NCBI RefSeq assembly: GCF_035917415.1
Contig: NZ_CP109073.1
Span: 5,574,001 to 5,638,000 of the forward strand
Direction: 5' to 3'
Origin: Streptomyces sp. NBC_01803
GTDB taxonomy: Bacteria; Actinomycetota; Actinomycetes; Streptomycetales; Streptomycetaceae
Length of the DNA stretch: 64,000 bases
This document shows positions 56,513 to 64,000 of this stretch, in pieces. Position 1 is the first letter of the stretch; every line of letters starts with the position of its first letter. The notes under the pieces are model-generated. The model was not told the DNA's origin. It was given only the letters and a program-made list of their open reading frames with translations, and did no database searches. Made by a program: the position numbers and the translations under genes.

Positions 56513-57391
56513 ATGCGATACGCCTACCTGGGCCCGGAAGGGACCTTCACGGAGGAGGCGCTGCGGCGCCTCGTCCCGCCGCGTTCCGGTGTGATCCGCG
56601 AGCCGTACCTGAGCGTGCCCGAGGCGCTGGGGGCGGTGATCGGCGGCGAGTGCGTGGCCGCCGTGGTCCCCCTGGAGAACTCGGTCAAGGGCGTGGTGCA
56701 GGCGACGCTGGACCAACTCGCGGGCGCCGGACGGCTCTCCATCAGTGCCGAGATCGAACTCCCGGTGCGTTTCGACCTGATGGCCGTGCCCGGTTCGACA
56801 CTGGTGGACGTGCGGGAGGTCGTGAGCCACCCGCACGCCCTCGCGCAGTGCGGCGGGTGGCTCGCCCGGTGGCTGCCGCGCGCCCGCGCGGTCGCCGCCG
56901 CCTCGACGGCCGCCGCGGCCCGGGACGTCGCCCGGGACGCGCGGCCGGGCCGGGCGGCGATCGCCGCCGCCCACGCCGCCCACCTGTACGGGCTGCGGAC
57001 ACTGGAGTCCGGCATCGGTGAACGCTCCGACGCCGTCACCCGTTTCGTCGCGGTCGGCGGCAGCGCCGCCGGCCCCGACCCCACCGGTCGCGACCGCACC
57101 TCCCTGGTCATCTCGGTGGGCGACGGGGCGCCCTCGGCGCTCGCCCGGGTCCTCACCGTCTTCTCCACCCACGCCGTCATCCCGACCTGGATCCAGACCT
57201 GGCCCACCGGCAACCGGCTCGGCAGCTACCACTTCTTCATCGACGTCGAGGGCCACATCGAGGACGCGGTGGTCCGCCGGACCATCGCGGCGCTGCCCGC
57301 CCTCGGCGCGCGGGTCCGCGTGCTCGGCAGCTATCCGCGCCACGCCGCCGTCCCGGCCGGTCTCGGCGACCACCGGGGCGCGACCACCTGA
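56513..57391 (+). CDS. pheA: Prephenate dehydratase with divergent ACT domain
   Basis: A 292-residue enzyme converting prephenate to phenylpyruvate, the presumed building block of the cluster. The catalytic domain (1-180) has YLGPEGTFTEEA, VVPLENSVKG, VSHPHALAQC and ERSDAVTRFV. The ACT domain (about 195-275) is recognisable, ending RLGSYHFFIDVEGHIED. The Phe-binding ESRP motif of feedback-controlled PheA reads QTWP here, and the GALV-type motif reads SALARV. The enzyme is therefore likely insensitive to phenylalanine and dedicated to the pathway. It starts 17 bp after the NTF2 gene. A separate housekeeping copy is expected elsewhere. Confidence 0.9.
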   Translation: MRYAYLGPEGTFTEEALRRLVPPRSGVIREPYLSVPEALGAVIGGECVAAVVPLENSVKGVVQATLDQLAGAGRLSISAEIELPVRFDLMAVPGSTLVDVREVVSHPHALAQCGGWLARWLPRARAVAAASTAAAARDVARDARPGRAAIAAAHAAHLYGLRTLESGIGERSDAVTRFVAVGGSAAGPDPTGRDRTSLVISVGDGAPSALARVLTVFSTHAVIPTWIQTWPTGNRLGSYHFFIDVEGHIEDAVVRRTIAALPALGARVRVLGSYPRHAAVPAGLGDHRGATT

Positions 57392-57474
57392 CGGGGCGCG
57401 CCCGCCGCCGCGAGCCGCCTTCCCGCACGTTGCGCACGTCATTCCGACCCCGACGACATGGAAGGGAACCGCCC

Positions 57475-58905
57475 GTGCCCGCAGAGATCTCCCTCGTCCA
57501 GGACTGCTACCAGGCCATGGAACGGGGCGACACGGAGGGTCTGCTCGCCCTGCTCGCCCCCGACGTCCGGTGGACGCTCCCGGACGGCCTTTCCGCGCAC
57601 GGCGTCGGCGGCACCCGTCGCGGTCCCGGGGGTGTCCGGCTGCTGCTCGACCGGACCCGCGCCGTCTTCGCCGAACTGCACGTCAAGCCCGCCGAGTTCG
57701 TCCCGGTCGGCGACCGGGTGGTGGTGCTCGGAAGCCACCTGGTGCGGGCGCCGGGCGGCGGCAGCGCCACCGTTCCCTTCACCCATGTGTGGCGGCTGGA
57801 CCGGGGGCGGGTCACGCACTTCGAGGACCGCCACGACACCGCCCCCGTCCTCGCCGCCCTCGCCGAGGGCACCGCGCCGGACACCGGGGCGCCGACCGGT
57901 GCCGCGCAGGACCGGATCGTGCAGCTCGGCCTCGGCTTCTGGTCCGCCAAGTGCCTGCTGTCCGCCCTGGAGCTGGGCGTCTACACGGACCTGGCCGCGG
58001 CCGGCCCCGCCGACGCCGAGACCCTGCGCGCCCGCCTCGGCCTGCACCCGCGCGCGGCCCGCGACTTCCTCGACAGCCAGGTCGCCCTCGGCCTGCTGGA
58101 CCGCGAGGACGGGGTGTACCGCAACACCCCGGACTCGGCGCTGTTCCTCGACCGCGCCCAGGACACCTACATCGGGGGCCTGCTGGAGCTGGCGAACGAG
58201 CTGTGGTGGCGCTCCTGGGGGAACCTCACCACGGCCCTGCGCACCGGCGAGCCGCAGAGCAACCTCGGCGGCGACGAGGGCGACCCGTTCGACGCCCTCT
58301 ACGCCGACCCGGAGCTCACCGCCCGCTTCCAGAAGGCGATGACCGGCGGCACCCTGGCCGCCTCGCAGGCCCTGGCGCGCGCCTTCCCGTGGGCCGATCA
58401 CGCCACCGTGGCCGATATCGGCTGCTCCGAGGGCATCCTGCTCGGCGAGGTGCTGGCCGAGCACCCGCACCTGTCCGGCATCGGCTTCGACCTGCCCCAG
58501 GTCACCAAGAGCTTCGAGGAGCGCCTCGGGCAGGCCGGGCTGACCGGCCGCGCCCGTTTCGCGCCCGGGAGTTTCCTCACCGACCCGCTGCCGACGGCCG
58601 ATGTCCTGGTGCTCGGCCGGGTCCTGCACGACTGGGACCTGGAGACCAAGCGGATGCTGCTGGCGAAGGCGTACGAGGCGCTGCCGCCCGGCGGCGTGCT
58701 CCTGGTCTACGAGTCGATGATCGACGACGACCGCCGCGCCAACGCCTTCGGCCTGCTGACGAGTCTGCACATGCTGCTGGAGAGCCCCGGCGGCTTCGAC
58801 TACAGCGGTGCCGACTGTGTCGGGTGGATGAGGGAGGCCGGCTTCACCGACTGCTCGGCCGGGCCCCTGGAGGGACCGGTGTCACTGGTCGTGGGCCGCA
58901 AGTAG
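57475..58905 (+). CDS. NTF2-like domain fused to SAM-dependent O-methyltransferase
   Basis: A 476-residue two-domain protein. Residues 1-125 are an NTF2/SnoaL fold closely like the stand-alone protein at 56091 (LVQDCYQAMERGDTEGLLAL, FTHVWRLDRGRVTHFED). A short Pro/Ala/Thr linker follows. Residues about 145-476 form a plant-COMT-type O-methyltransferase with a dimerisation region (LGFWSAKCLLSALELGVYT). The SAM motif is VADIGCSEGILLGEVL, and the catalytic HDW is in VLHDWDLETKRML. It would methylate a terphenyl hydroxyl. GTG 57475 follows GAAGGGA by 7 nt. It overlaps the LysR gene by 24 bp, tail to tail. Confidence 0.85.
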   Translation: MPAEISLVQDCYQAMERGDTEGLLALLAPDVRWTLPDGLSAHGVGGTRRGPGGVRLLLDRTRAVFAELHVKPAEFVPVGDRVVVLGSHLVRAPGGGSATVPFTHVWRLDRGRVTHFEDRHDTAPVLAALAEGTAPDTGAPTGAAQDRIVQLGLGFWSAKCLLSALELGVYTDLAAAGPADAETLRARLGLHPRAARDFLDSQVALGLLDREDGVYRNTPDSALFLDRAQDTYIGGLLELANELWWRSWGNLTTALRTGEPQSNLGGDEGDPFDALYADPELTARFQKAMTGGTLAASQALARAFPWADHATVADIGCSEGILLGEVLAEHPHLSGIGFDLPQVTKSFEERLGQAGLTGRARFAPGSFLTDPLPTADVLVLGRVLHDWDLETKRMLLAKAYEALPPGGVLLVYESMIDDDRRANAFGLLTSLHMLLESPGGFDYSGADCVGWMREAGFTDCSAGPLEGPVSLVVGRK

Positions 58906-59832
58906 CCGCTCCCGGGCGCCGTTCGCGCGCAGGGACAGCTCGTCGGCCGCCTGCCGGATCATCGGCAGGACCCGGGCGATGGACGGGCAGGTCAGCGTCG
59001 TGTGGCGCACCACCAGCGAGACGTGCCGGGTCGGCGTGGCGCCGGTCAGCGGCAGCCGCACCACCGGGAACCCGGGCCGGTCCGGCACGAGATCGGGGAT
59101 CAGCGCCACCCCCCAGCCCAGCGCGACGAACGCCAGCACCGCCTGCATGTCGTCGCTGTCCGCCACCACGTCCGGGGTGAACCCGGCCTCGGCGCACAGG
59201 TGCAGCGTCAGCCGCCCCAGCGCCGAGCCGGGCCGCAGGATGAACTGCTCGCCGGCGAACCGCGCCAGCGGCTGGGGCGTGGCGCCGGCCAGCGGATGGT
59301 CCGCCGCGACCGCCAGCCGCACCCGGTCGCTGATCAGCGGCTCCTCGTGCAGTCCCGGCACTTGGGGCTCGGGCACCCGGTCGTACCGGGTGGCCATCGC
59401 CAGGTCCAGCTGCCCCAGATGCACGGCCTGCCGGCCCTCGCCCGAGGACACCCCGCGCATGGTGATCCGCAGCTGCGGATGCGCGGCCCGCACCTGGGTG
59501 AGCGCCGACATCAGCACCGGCGGCCCGTCGTGGAACGGCACCCCGACCCGCAGCTCGCCCGCCACCTGCCCGTTGGCCGCCAGCAGATCCGACTCCGCCT
59601 CCTCCATCTGGGCCAGGATGCGCTCGCTGTGCGCGACGAGCAGGCGGCCCTCGGCCGTCAGCCCCGCCCGCCGGTTGCTCCGGTCCAGCAGCGGCACCCC
59701 GGTCTCCACCTCCAGCGCCGAGAGCTGCTGGGAGACGGCGGAGCGCGTGTAGTTCAACGCCTGCGCCGCCGCCGCGATCGAACCGCGCACGCCGACCTCA
59801 CGCAGCAGGACGAGCTTTCTGACATCGAGCAC
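58882..59832 (-). CDS. LysR-family transcriptional regulator
   Basis: A 316-residue regulator. The N-terminal winged helix (1-65) has ALNYTRSAVSQQLSALEVE. A periplasmic-binding-like effector domain follows (about 90-300, LGWGVALIPDL). GTG 59832 is preferred: AAGGGAGG lies 6 nt upstream. GTG 59838, two codons earlier, would sit directly on that RBS. The gene is divergent from the LLM monooxygenase gene and convergent with the methyltransferase. It probably senses a pathway compound and controls the divergent gene. Confidence 0.88.
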   Translation of the reverse strand: MLDVRKLVLLREVGVRGSIAAAAQALNYTRSAVSQQLSALEVETGVPLLDRSNRRAGLTAEGRLLVAHSERILAQMEEAESDLLAANGQVAGELRVGVPFHDGPPVLMSALTQVRAAHPQLRITMRGVSSGEGRQAVHLGQLDLAMATRYDRVPEPQVPGLHEEPLISDRVRLAVAADHPLAGATPQPLARFAGEQFILRPGSALGRLTLHLCAEAGFTPDVVADSDDMQAVLAFVALGWGVALIPDLVPDRPGFPVVRLPLTGATPTRHVSLVVRHTTLTCPSIARVLPMIRQAADELSLRANGARERLLAAHDQ

Positions 59833-59883
59833 CGTCACCCTCCCTTACGTCTGCCATCAAGAACCGTAACGCTGTCAAACGCC

Positions 59884-59907
59884 TACGGCTCGTGTCCATG
59901 AGCTGTA
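59884..59907. promoter_or_regulatory. Candidate LysR operator (imperfect inverted repeat)
   Basis: TACGGCTCGTG (59884-59894) and CATGAGCTGTA (59897-59907) are inverted copies matching at 9 of 11 positions across 2 nt. They lie in the 118-bp region between the LysR and LLM genes. The T-rich/A-rich ends resemble LysR boxes. Confidence 0.45.
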
Positions 59908-59950
59908 ATGAACCGACCACATTCCGCACCGCCGATCCGAAGGGCTCGGA

Positions 59951-60871
59951 GTGTCCGCTACGCCTTCTTCCGTCCCGTCCGCCGCATCCGGGGAACCGTC
60001 CGCGCAGCCGCTGGAGTTCGGCGTCGTCATGCCGCCGCAGGCCGCCGCGCCCGACGGGCTCGTCCAGCTCGCCCAACTCGCCGACGGGAGCGGGCTGGAG
60101 CTGTTCGGCCTGATGGACCACCCGCACCAGGGAGCCGTCATGGACTCCTGGAGCACGCTGGCCGTCATCGCCGCGAGGACCCGCCGCGTCCGCCTCTTCC
60201 CGGACGTCGCGCACCTCCCGCTGCGCCCGCCCGCCGTGCTCGCCAAGGCCGCCGCCACCGTCGACCTGCTCAGCGGCGGGCGCGTCGAACTGGGCATCGG
60301 CGCCGGGGCCGTCGAGGGCCGCCAGCTCGGCGCCCCCGAGCTCACCCCCGGCGAGGCGGTCGCCGCCCTGGCCGAGGGGATCGACGTCATCCGTCTGATG
60401 TGGACGCCCGGCGACGCGCCCGTGGACTACCCCGGCACCCACCACCGGCTCGTCGGCGCCGAGCCGGGCCCCGCCCCGGCGCACCCGATCAGCATCTGGG
60501 TCGGCGCCTACCAGCCGCGCATGCTGAGCCTGACCGGCCGGCTGGCGGACGGCTGGCTGCCGTCCTACCCCTTCGTCGACCCGGCGGGTCTGCCCGCCCT
60601 CAACAAGCGGGTCGACGAGGCCGCCTACGAGGCCGGCCGCCAACCCGGCGACGTGCGGCGCCTGTACAACATCATGGGCAGCGTCACCCCGGGCGGGAAG
60701 GCCCTGTTCAACGAGGGCCCCGAGACCTGGATCGAGCGGCTCACCGAGCTGGTCCTCACCTGCGGCGTCAGCGCCCTGGTGCTCGCGCCGGTCACCGACC
60801 CCGCGCGGCAGATCCAGGTCTACGCCGAGGAGATCGCGCCCGCCGTGCGCGAGGCGGTCGCCCGGGGCTGA
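59951..60871 (+). CDS. LLM-class (luciferase-like) flavin-dependent oxidoreductase
   Basis: A 306-residue TIM-barrel enzyme using FMN or F420: EFGVVMPPQ start, VDLLSGGRVELGIGAGAVEG and ISIWVGAYQPRMLSL. It may hydroxylate or oxidise the terphenyl core, or act as an F420-dependent reductase; the substrate is not shown. AAGGG lies 6 nt before GTG 59951. It leads a rightward group with the DoxX-like gene, divergent from LysR. Confidence 0.85.
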   Translation: MSATPSSVPSAASGEPSAQPLEFGVVMPPQAAAPDGLVQLAQLADGSGLELFGLMDHPHQGAVMDSWSTLAVIAARTRRVRLFPDVAHLPLRPPAVLAKAAATVDLLSGGRVELGIGAGAVEGRQLGAPELTPGEAVAALAEGIDVIRLMWTPGDAPVDYPGTHHRLVGAEPGPAPAHPISIWVGAYQPRMLSLTGRLADGWLPSYPFVDPAGLPALNKRVDEAAYEAGRQPGDVRRLYNIMGSVTPGGKALFNEGPETWIERLTELVLTCGVSALVLAPVTDPARQIQVYAEEIAPAVREAVARG

Positions 60872-60946
60872 CCCGGACGTTCCGCCGCTCCCGCCCCCTT
60901 CTTTTTACCTCCTTTTCATCCGACGTGCCCGATCCCGGAGATTCCC

Positions 60947-61300
60947 ATGTCCGCCGCGATAACTGTCCTGTCCGTGATTCTGGCCTTCTCCTTCGCGGGC
61001 GCCGGCTCGATGAAGCTGGTGAAACATCCCACCGCCGTCGAGCAGGCGAAGCACATGAACGCGCCGATGCGGATGTGGCAGGCGATCGGCCTGCTGGAGG
61101 TGTCGGCGGCCGTCGGTGTGGTGGCCGGATTGTGGTGGGAGTGGCTGGGAATCGCCGCGACCACCGGCCTGGTCCTGCTGCTGACCGGTGCCCTTCTCGG
61201 GCACCGGCGCGTCGCCGACCCGCCCAAGGCGCTCATTCCCGCCATCTCCCTGGGAATTCTCAGCGCCACCGTCCTGGTGTTGCACATCGTGGACCTCTGA
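60947..61300 (+). CDS. DoxX-like membrane protein
   Basis: A 117-residue protein with four TM helices (about 4-22, 45-63, 68-86 and 95-114). The DoxX-type FAGAGSMKLVKHPTAVEQAK lies in the first loop. Members often accompany oxidoreductases and quinone chemistry. CGGAG precedes the ATG. It lies 75 bp after the LLM gene and 143 bp before the SARP gene. Confidence 0.8.
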   Translation: MSAAITVLSVILAFSFAGAGSMKLVKHPTAVEQAKHMNAPMRMWQAIGLLEVSAAVGVVAGLWWEWLGIAATTGLVLLLTGALLGHRRVADPPKALIPAISLGILSATVLVLHIVDL

Positions 61301-61443
61301 ACCGCTGAACCGCATCCTCTGGTAAAGGAATTACGTCGGTCTCGCAATCAAGATTTCACCGCCGAGAAACACTCGTGCCGAACTGAAATGCGCAGGATGG
61401 TATCCGGCGTCTTACCAGGTGAGTGTCGAACGGGAGGATATCT

Positions 61444-62253
61444 GTGAGATTCACCGTGTTAGGAGAGTTATCGGCGCACCATCGCGAGGTCGACGCGACC
61501 CCCAATCCGATGAAACAACGGCAGATCCTCGCGCTGCTGCTGCTGCGCTCCAGAACGGCGGTCTCGGCGGCCACCCTCGCCGAGGAGCTGTGGGGCGAGC
61601 GCCCGCCCCGCACCGCCGCGTCGGCGATCCACACCTATGTGATGAACCTCAGAAAGGCGTTCGCCCGGGTCCTGGGGATGTCCACCGCCGAGGTCGCCGC
61701 GGCGCGGCTCCAGACCCGGCGCGGCGGCTACCTGCTGAACGTCGCCCCCGGCGAGCTGGACATCCATGAGTACGAGGCCCTCGGCAACGCCGGTGACCAC
61801 GCCCTGCAGGCGGGCGACCTCGCCGGCGCGACCGACGCCTTCCGCCACGCCCTGGCCGTCTGGCAGGGCCCGGCCCTCATGGACGTCGAGCAGGGCCGCC
61901 TCGTCCGCGCGGACGTCGCCCGCCTGGAACAGTCCCGGCTCACCCTGACCGAACGCAAGATCGCCGCCGAGCTGCACCTCGGTCGGCATCGCCGGGTGCT
62001 CGACGAACTCGCGTCCCTGGTCGTCAGGCACCGCTTCCACGAGGGCCTGCACGGGCAGTTCATCCTCGCCCTGCACCGCTCCGAACAACGCGCGCGGGCC
62101 CTGGAGGTCTTCCAGCAACTCCGCAAGGCCATGGCCTCCGAACTCGCCCTCGAACCCTCGCCGAGGCTCCAGCGCCTCCAGCGGGCAGTGCTTGTGGGCG
62201 ACCCCACCCTGGACGCCAACCCGGCCGCCGCCTGGCTCCCGGCCTCACCCTGA
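61444..62253 (+). CDS. SARP-family transcriptional activator
   Basis: A 269-residue Streptomyces antibiotic regulatory protein. An OmpR-like winged helix (1-95, FTVLGELSAHHREVDATP, LAEELWGERPPRTAASAIHT) is followed by a bacterial transcriptional activation domain (about 100-250, YLLNVAPGELDIHEYEAL). It has no ATPase part, so it is of the small ActII-ORF4/DnrI type. GTG 61444 follows GGGAGGA by 7 nt. Such proteins activate neighbouring biosynthetic promoters by binding heptamer repeats, as at 51970-51998. It ends at a strong terminator. Confidence 0.9.
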   Translation: MRFTVLGELSAHHREVDATPNPMKQRQILALLLLRSRTAVSAATLAEELWGERPPRTAASAIHTYVMNLRKAFARVLGMSTAEVAAARLQTRRGGYLLNVAPGELDIHEYEALGNAGDHALQAGDLAGATDAFRHALAVWQGPALMDVEQGRLVRADVARLEQSRLTLTERKIAAELHLGRHRRVLDELASLVVRHRFHEGLHGQFILALHRSEQRARALEVFQQLRKAMASELALEPSPRLQRLQRAVLVGDPTLDANPAAAWLPASP

Positions 62254-62268
62254 TCCGCGGCGCCGCGC

Positions 62269-62313
62269 CGCTCCGGCGGAGACGCCCCGCACGGCAACGT
62301 CTCCGCCGGAGCG
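62269..62313 (+). terminator. Perfect 16-bp stem-loop ending the cluster
   Basis: CGCTCCGGCGGAGACG (62269-62284) and CGTCTCCGCCGGAGCG (62298-62313) pair without mismatch around a 13-nt loop, 15 bp after the SARP stop. Confidence 0.8.
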
Positions 62314-62548
62314 CCGCAGCGCCGCCACCTTACGGACACAACTCCCGGGACGCTGATGGATCCTGACGGTCAGCAACCTCAAAAGAGTCTCAGAATGCGG
62401 CTCCCTACCCGGTTTCCTCCTGCTTTCCCGGCCTCCGGCACGTAATCTGGAGACAGCTCTCCCGGGCTTCTCCCTTCGGCTTCGGCGGTGGAACGGCCGT
62501 CGAAGGCCCTGGCTCCCAGGGCCGGTTGGAGAAGATGGGAGGAAGCGT

Positions 62549-62677
62549 ATGGGTGGCCTCGAAACGGAGAAGCCCGAGCGCGCGCGGTGGACCGGACCTG
62601 ACCGGTGGCTGGTCACTCTCGCGACGCTGGGCCTGGTCGTCGCGATCGTCACCTGCGTGGGGCAATTCGCCCGGTAG
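62549..62677 (+). CDS. Small single-pass membrane protein (42 residues)
   Basis: A short frame starting MGGLETEKPERARW and containing one hydrophobic helix (WLVTLATLGLVVAIVTCV, about residues 20-37). GGGAGGA lies 5 nt before the ATG, a strong ribosome site. It lies alone between two terminator-like hairpins (62269-62313 and 62738-62772). No family is recognised; the coding call rests on the RBS, the sensible topology and the lack of a competing gene. Confidence 0.5.
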   Translation: MGGLETEKPERARWTGPDRWLVTLATLGLVVAIVTCVGQFAR

Positions 62678-62737
62678 CGCCGGGAGAACGCGCACGTGAG
62701 CCACGGACGCGGTCGGACGCTCGCTCGCTCAAAAGGA

Positions 62738-62772
62738 GTGAGCCCGACCGAAGGAAGCGCGGCCGGGCTCAC
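62738..62772 (+). terminator. Stem-loop after the small membrane-protein gene
   Basis: GTGAGCCCG (62738-62746) pairs with CGGGCTCAC (62764-62772) around a 17-nt loop that can pair further. It lies 61 bp after the small ORF. Confidence 0.5.
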
Positions 62773-62941
62773 ACAGCTCCACGCTCAGGGCCTGGTCCTG
62801 GGTGGCTCCGGGATCAGGCCCTTCTGCGTGGCGCGGTCGAAGACGCGGTAAGTCTCCTGATGGGTGAAGTGTACTGCGGTCTCTCAGCCTGTAGCAAGGT
62901 AACGGAAGTTCGCGGACGCGAACGAACAGCCGTGTTCGCGG

Positions 62942-64000
62942 CTACTGTTCGCGCCTGATCGGGTTGCCCTGCCAGCGCCCGCCCGCCGGGATCCGTTCCG
63001 CCGCCATCACCAGGGAGGCGGCGCCCACCGTGGTCGACGCGCCGATCCGGCTGCCGGGCAGCGCGATGCTGTGCGGGCCCAGCACGGCGCCGCCGTCGAG
63101 CCGCACCGGCTCCAGGCGCATCACCCGGTCGTGGAACAAGTGCGTCTGGAGCACGCAGCCCCGGTTCACGCTCACTCCCGCTCCCACACTGATCAGATCG
63201 GGCTCCGGGAGCCAGTGCGTCTCGCACCACACGCCGCGCCCGACCCGCGCGCCCACGCTGCGCAGCCACCACGACAGCACCGGGGTGCCGGTCGCCGGCC
63301 GCAGCAGCCAGGGCACGGCCAGCACCTCGACGAACGTGTCGTACAGTTCGTTGCGCCAGACGAACGCGCTCCACAGCGGGTGGCGGCCCGGCCGGAAGCG
63401 GCCCATCAGCAGCCACTTCGCCGCCGTCGTCAGCGCCGCCGCCACGATCCCCGCCGCGCACAGCACCGGCCCGCACAGCAGCACCGCCAGCCACGGCCCG
63501 CCGCCGTCCCAGGCGAACAACAGCGCGTACGTCACCGCCACCCGCAGCGCGCCGGCCAGCAGCAGCGGCACGGTCCGGCACAGCTCCACCCCGGCGCGCG
63601 CCGCCCGCAGCGAACGTGCGGGCGCGAACGTGCGGGAGGGGTCGTGCGGTTCGGGAACGCGCCGCAGCCGCATCGGCGGATTGCCCAGCCAGGACGAGCC
63701 GTCGGGGACCTCGGCCGGGGTGTCGGACAGCACGCCGATCAACGCGCCGTCGCCCACCGTCCGTTCGGGGCCGACGAGCCCGGAGTTGCCCACGAACGCC
63801 CGCTCGCCGATGCGGGCCACGCCGATCCGCAGCCACCCGCCGCGCAGTTCGTAGGGCGCGGCCACCACCTGGTCGGCGAGGAACGCCGCGTCGGCGACCC
63901 GGAGCATCCGGGGCAGCACCACCACCGTGGACAGCTCGACGGAACGGCCGATCCGGGCGCCGAGGAGCCGCAGCCACACCGGGGTGAACAGGCTGGCGTA
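62942..64000 (-). CDS. C-terminal part of a Pls-like (poly-amino-acid type) NRPS, cut by the window edge
   Basis: The frame is open through base 64000, so the N-terminal part lies outside. The visible 352 residues contain left-handed hexapeptide segments (VLGPHSIALPGSRIGASTTV; RIGERAFVGNSGLVGPERTV) and hydrophobic helices near the middle (LLLAGALRVAVTYALLFAWD). This is the unusual C-terminal region of epsilon-poly-L-lysine synthetase (Pls) and related membrane NRPSs, which polymerise amino acids without a thioesterase. If the missing part holds A and T domains, the gene would make a non-alpha poly-amino acid or a related product. Confidence 0.75.
   Translation of the reverse strand, partial: YASLFTPVWLRLLGARIGRSVELSTVVVLPRMLRVADAAFLADQVVAAPYELRGGWLRIGVARIGERAFVGNSGLVGPERTVGDGALIGVLSDTPAEVPDGSSWLGNPPMRLRRVPEPHDPSRTFAPARSLRAARAGVELCRTVPLLLAGALRVAVTYALLFAWDGGGPWLAVLLCGPVLCAAGIVAAALTTAAKWLLMGRFRPGRHPLWSAFVWRNELYDTFVEVLAVPWLLRPATGTPVLSWWLRSVGARVGRGVWCETHWLPEPDLISVGAGVSVNRGCVLQTHLFHDRVMRLEPVRLDGGAVLGPHSIALPGSRIGASTTVGAASLVMAAERIPAGGRWQGNPIRREQ

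Noticed and set aside
61298..61313. Two adjacent TGAACCGC copies after the DoxX-like stop as a SARP autoregulatory site
   Set aside because: Spacing is 8 bp, not 11, they overlap the stop codon and no promoter lies nearby; probably chance or slippage.
62785..62872. Minus-strand frame ending in a short run such as HQETYRVFDRATQKGL, resembling a protein C-terminus
   Set aside because: Only about 28 codons, no start, no recognised family and it runs across the stem-loop region; it may be a gene relic but cannot be supported.

Overview
The window is chromosomal DNA of an actinomycete, almost certainly Streptomyces. It is extremely GC-rich with GC-biased third codon positions and many GTG starts. 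It carries lineage hallmarks: a conservon-type sensor pair, a SARP regulator, a GarA-like FHA protein, the DUF881/Sbp block, MocR and HipA/DUF3037 genes, and the end of a poly-lysine-synthetase-type NRPS.

Layout. 1-3.6 kb: two SpoIIE/PP2C-type sensor phosphatases, the first cut by the window edge and with altered catalytic motifs. 3.7-10.9 kb: a tightly coupled three-gene operon resembling MksF-MksE-MksB/JetABC condensins, with no JetD/MksG nuclease beside it. 11-14.4 kb: a two-gene, incomplete conservon. 14.5-15.2 kb: a decayed VanX-like dipeptidase. 15.4-20.9 kb: acetoacetyl-CoA synthetase, an unknown protein, ptsI without its usual crr partner, and a CDP-alcohol phosphatidyltransferase. 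21-33 kb: a conserved core block of a sugar nucleotidyltransferase/PMM-like protein, DUF881-Sbp-DUF881, GarA-like FHA, DUF151, MerR, dinB, a PRC-barrel protein, and a tandem glycine riboswitch driving gcvP. 33-51.8 kb: mixed housekeeping and accessory genes (GCS2 ligase, CPBP protease, lipoproteins, MocR regulator, HipA-DUF3037, fabG, ung, uppP, catalase, a DMT exporter with an XRE-cupin regulator) and two gene remnants.

52.0-62.3 kb: a compact biosynthetic cluster that reads as a p-terphenyl (polyporic-acid-type) pathway. It has an A-T-TE NRPS-like arylpyruvate synthetase, an NAD-dependent epimerase-like reductase, a stand-alone NTF2-like protein and a prephenate dehydratase that would supply phenylpyruvate and lacks the usual Phe-feedback motif. 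It also has an NTF2-O-methyltransferase fusion, an LLM-type monooxygenase, a DoxX-like membrane protein, and LysR and SARP regulators. Three heptamers at exact 11-bp spacing lie just before the first gene and look like the SARP target. The cluster ends at a 16-bp perfect-stem terminator.

62.3-64 kb: a probable 42-residue membrane protein and the C-terminal part of a Pls-like NRPS that continues past the window, hinting at a second natural-product locus.

The most noteworthy systems are the nuclease-less condensin-like operon and the terphenyl-type cluster with its NTF2-methyltransferase fusion and altered prephenate dehydratase.
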